Of a stretch of DNA of 6,744 bases, positions 6,207 through 6,744 are shown in pieces (the first letter of the stretch is position 1; every line of letters begins with the position of its first letter). Below the pieces are notes generated by a model that saw nothing but the letters and a program-made list of their open reading frames with translations, did not search any database and was not told the DNA's origin. Made by a program: the position numbers and the translations under genes. Origin of the DNA: Synechococcales cyanobacterium PMM_0003 (GTDB taxonomy: Bacteria; Cyanobacteriota; Cyanobacteriia; Pseudanabaenales; Pseudanabaenaceae); assembly GCA_949128015.1 (NCBI GenBank), contig CASBRC010000144.1:1-6744 (forward strand), in the 5' to 3' direction.

Positions 6207-6292
6207 GTAGCATCAAGGCTAAATATACCGTAATCTTTAGATAGCTGCGAAGCGCATTCCTGATGATTGCGACAAATTACTTATTAACTGAT

Positions 6293-6744
6293 ATGACTGA
6301 ACTTACCACCGAACAACATCGCGCCAAAATGCAACGCCGCCAAGAAGTGCAGCATCAGCGAGTCGCAGAGCGAAATCTCGAAAAAGGGCTGATCATTATT
6401 AATACTGGTGATGGCAAGGGCAAAACTACGGCGGCGTTGGGGATGGTATTGCGATCGCTAGGACATGGTTACAAAGTGGCGATCGTGCAATTCATCAAAG
6501 GTGCGTGGGAACCTGCGGAGAAGAAAGCCTTTGAGATGTGGCAAGATCAACTGGTTTTTCAGGCTCTGGGTGAGGGCTTTACATGGGAAACTCAAGATCG
6601 CGATCGCGATATTGCTAAAGCTAAAGAGGCTTGGGAGTTAGGACTTAGCTATATCAAGAATCCTGACTACAAACTAGTCCTACTTGATGAAGTGAATATA
6701 GCCTTAAAGTTAGGCTATCTTGATGTTGAAACAGTGATTGCGGG
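6293..6744 (+). CDS. cobO: ATP:corrinoid adenosyltransferase (CobO/BtuR family), 3' end cut by window
   Basis: The first 150 codons of a cytosolic enzyme that transfers the adenosyl group of ATP to cob(I)alamin or cob(I)yrinic acid a,c-diamide, a step of B12 cofactor synthesis or salvage. A charged N-terminal helix (about 1-31) precedes the P-loop NTGDGKGKTTAALG (37-50), the atypical GxGKGKTT phosphate loop of the CobA/CobO/BtuR family. VAIVQFIKG (62-70), LGEGFTWET (92-100) and LLDEVNIAL (130-138) are also family hallmarks. The frame is open to the window edge without a stop; about 50 residues are probably missing, given the usual length near 200. No Shine-Dalgarno precedes the ATG, but the N-terminus has the normal extent. 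A GTP or nucleotide-binding protein of another family is unlikely because all three motifs agree. Full HIP1 octamers lie at 6451 and 6600. The gene is divergent from the CAX gene. Confidence 0.93.
   Translation, partial: MTELTTEQHRAKMQRRQEVQHQRVAERNLEKGLIIINTGDGKGKTTAALGMVLRSLGHGYKVAIVQFIKGAWEPAEKKAFEMWQDQLVFQALGEGFTWETQDRDRDIAKAKEAWELGLSYIKNPDYKLVLLDEVNIALKLGYLDVETVIA

Noticed and set aside
6217..6292. A possible cobalamin riboswitch before the corrinoid adenosyltransferase gene.
   Set aside because: The gap is under 100 bp and shared with the divergent CAX gene, too short for a B12 riboswitch, and no B12-box-like sequence is seen.
6293..6744. The truncated corrinoid adenosyltransferase as a pseudogene.
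   Set aside because: The frame is open and all motifs are intact up to the last base, so the truncation is due to the window edge.

Overview
The window looks like the chromosome of a freshwater-type cyanobacterium. The palindrome GCGATCGC (the HIP1 element typical of cyanobacteria) occurs twelve times in 6.7 kb, the base composition is moderately AT-rich, and several genes lack a Shine-Dalgarno sequence. The proteins fit: a cyanobacterial-style RibD, a CAX Ca2+/H+ antiporter, an ATP:corrinoid adenosyltransferase and a KGK-type protein, a family I know mainly from cyanobacteria. A Pseudanabaena-like genome is my guess, but the sequence does not prove it.

Layout: (1) 1-95 is a large compound hairpin just beyond the 3' end of a minus-strand gene for a small exported RcnB/CigR-like protein (101-571). 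(2) A divergent 171-bp gap leads to a plus-strand rhomboid protease (743-1390). (3) A second palindrome (1390-1430), sharing the core of the first, separates the rhomboid gene from a convergent minus-strand sensor histidine kinase (1438-2757). No response regulator gene lies beside the kinase. (4) A 104-bp divergent gap leads to ribD (2862-3980). (5) A two-gene plus-strand segment follows: a tandem KGK-like protein (4086-4793) and, 42 bp later, a small stand-alone HNH protein (4836-5087). It is AT-rich and has no HIP1 site. (6) A third palindrome (5088-5114) separates the HNH gene from the convergent CAX antiporter gene (5116-6195). (7) A short divergent gap leads to a corrinoid adenosyltransferase gene (6293 onward) that runs off the right edge.

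Most genes are single transcription units in alternating orientation and do not form a common pathway: riboflavin synthesis, corrinoid metabolism, Ca2+ homeostasis, membrane proteolysis and signalling. The most notable feature is the set of palindromes at gene 3' ends. Their modules (AAAAGC/GCTTTT ends, GGCGCA/TGCGCC core) are shared, but whole layers are present or absent in both arms. The second is the KGK-HNH pair, which differs in composition from its surroundings. I see no CRISPR array, insertion sequence, tRNA or rRNA. No stretch longer than 300 bp lacks a gene.
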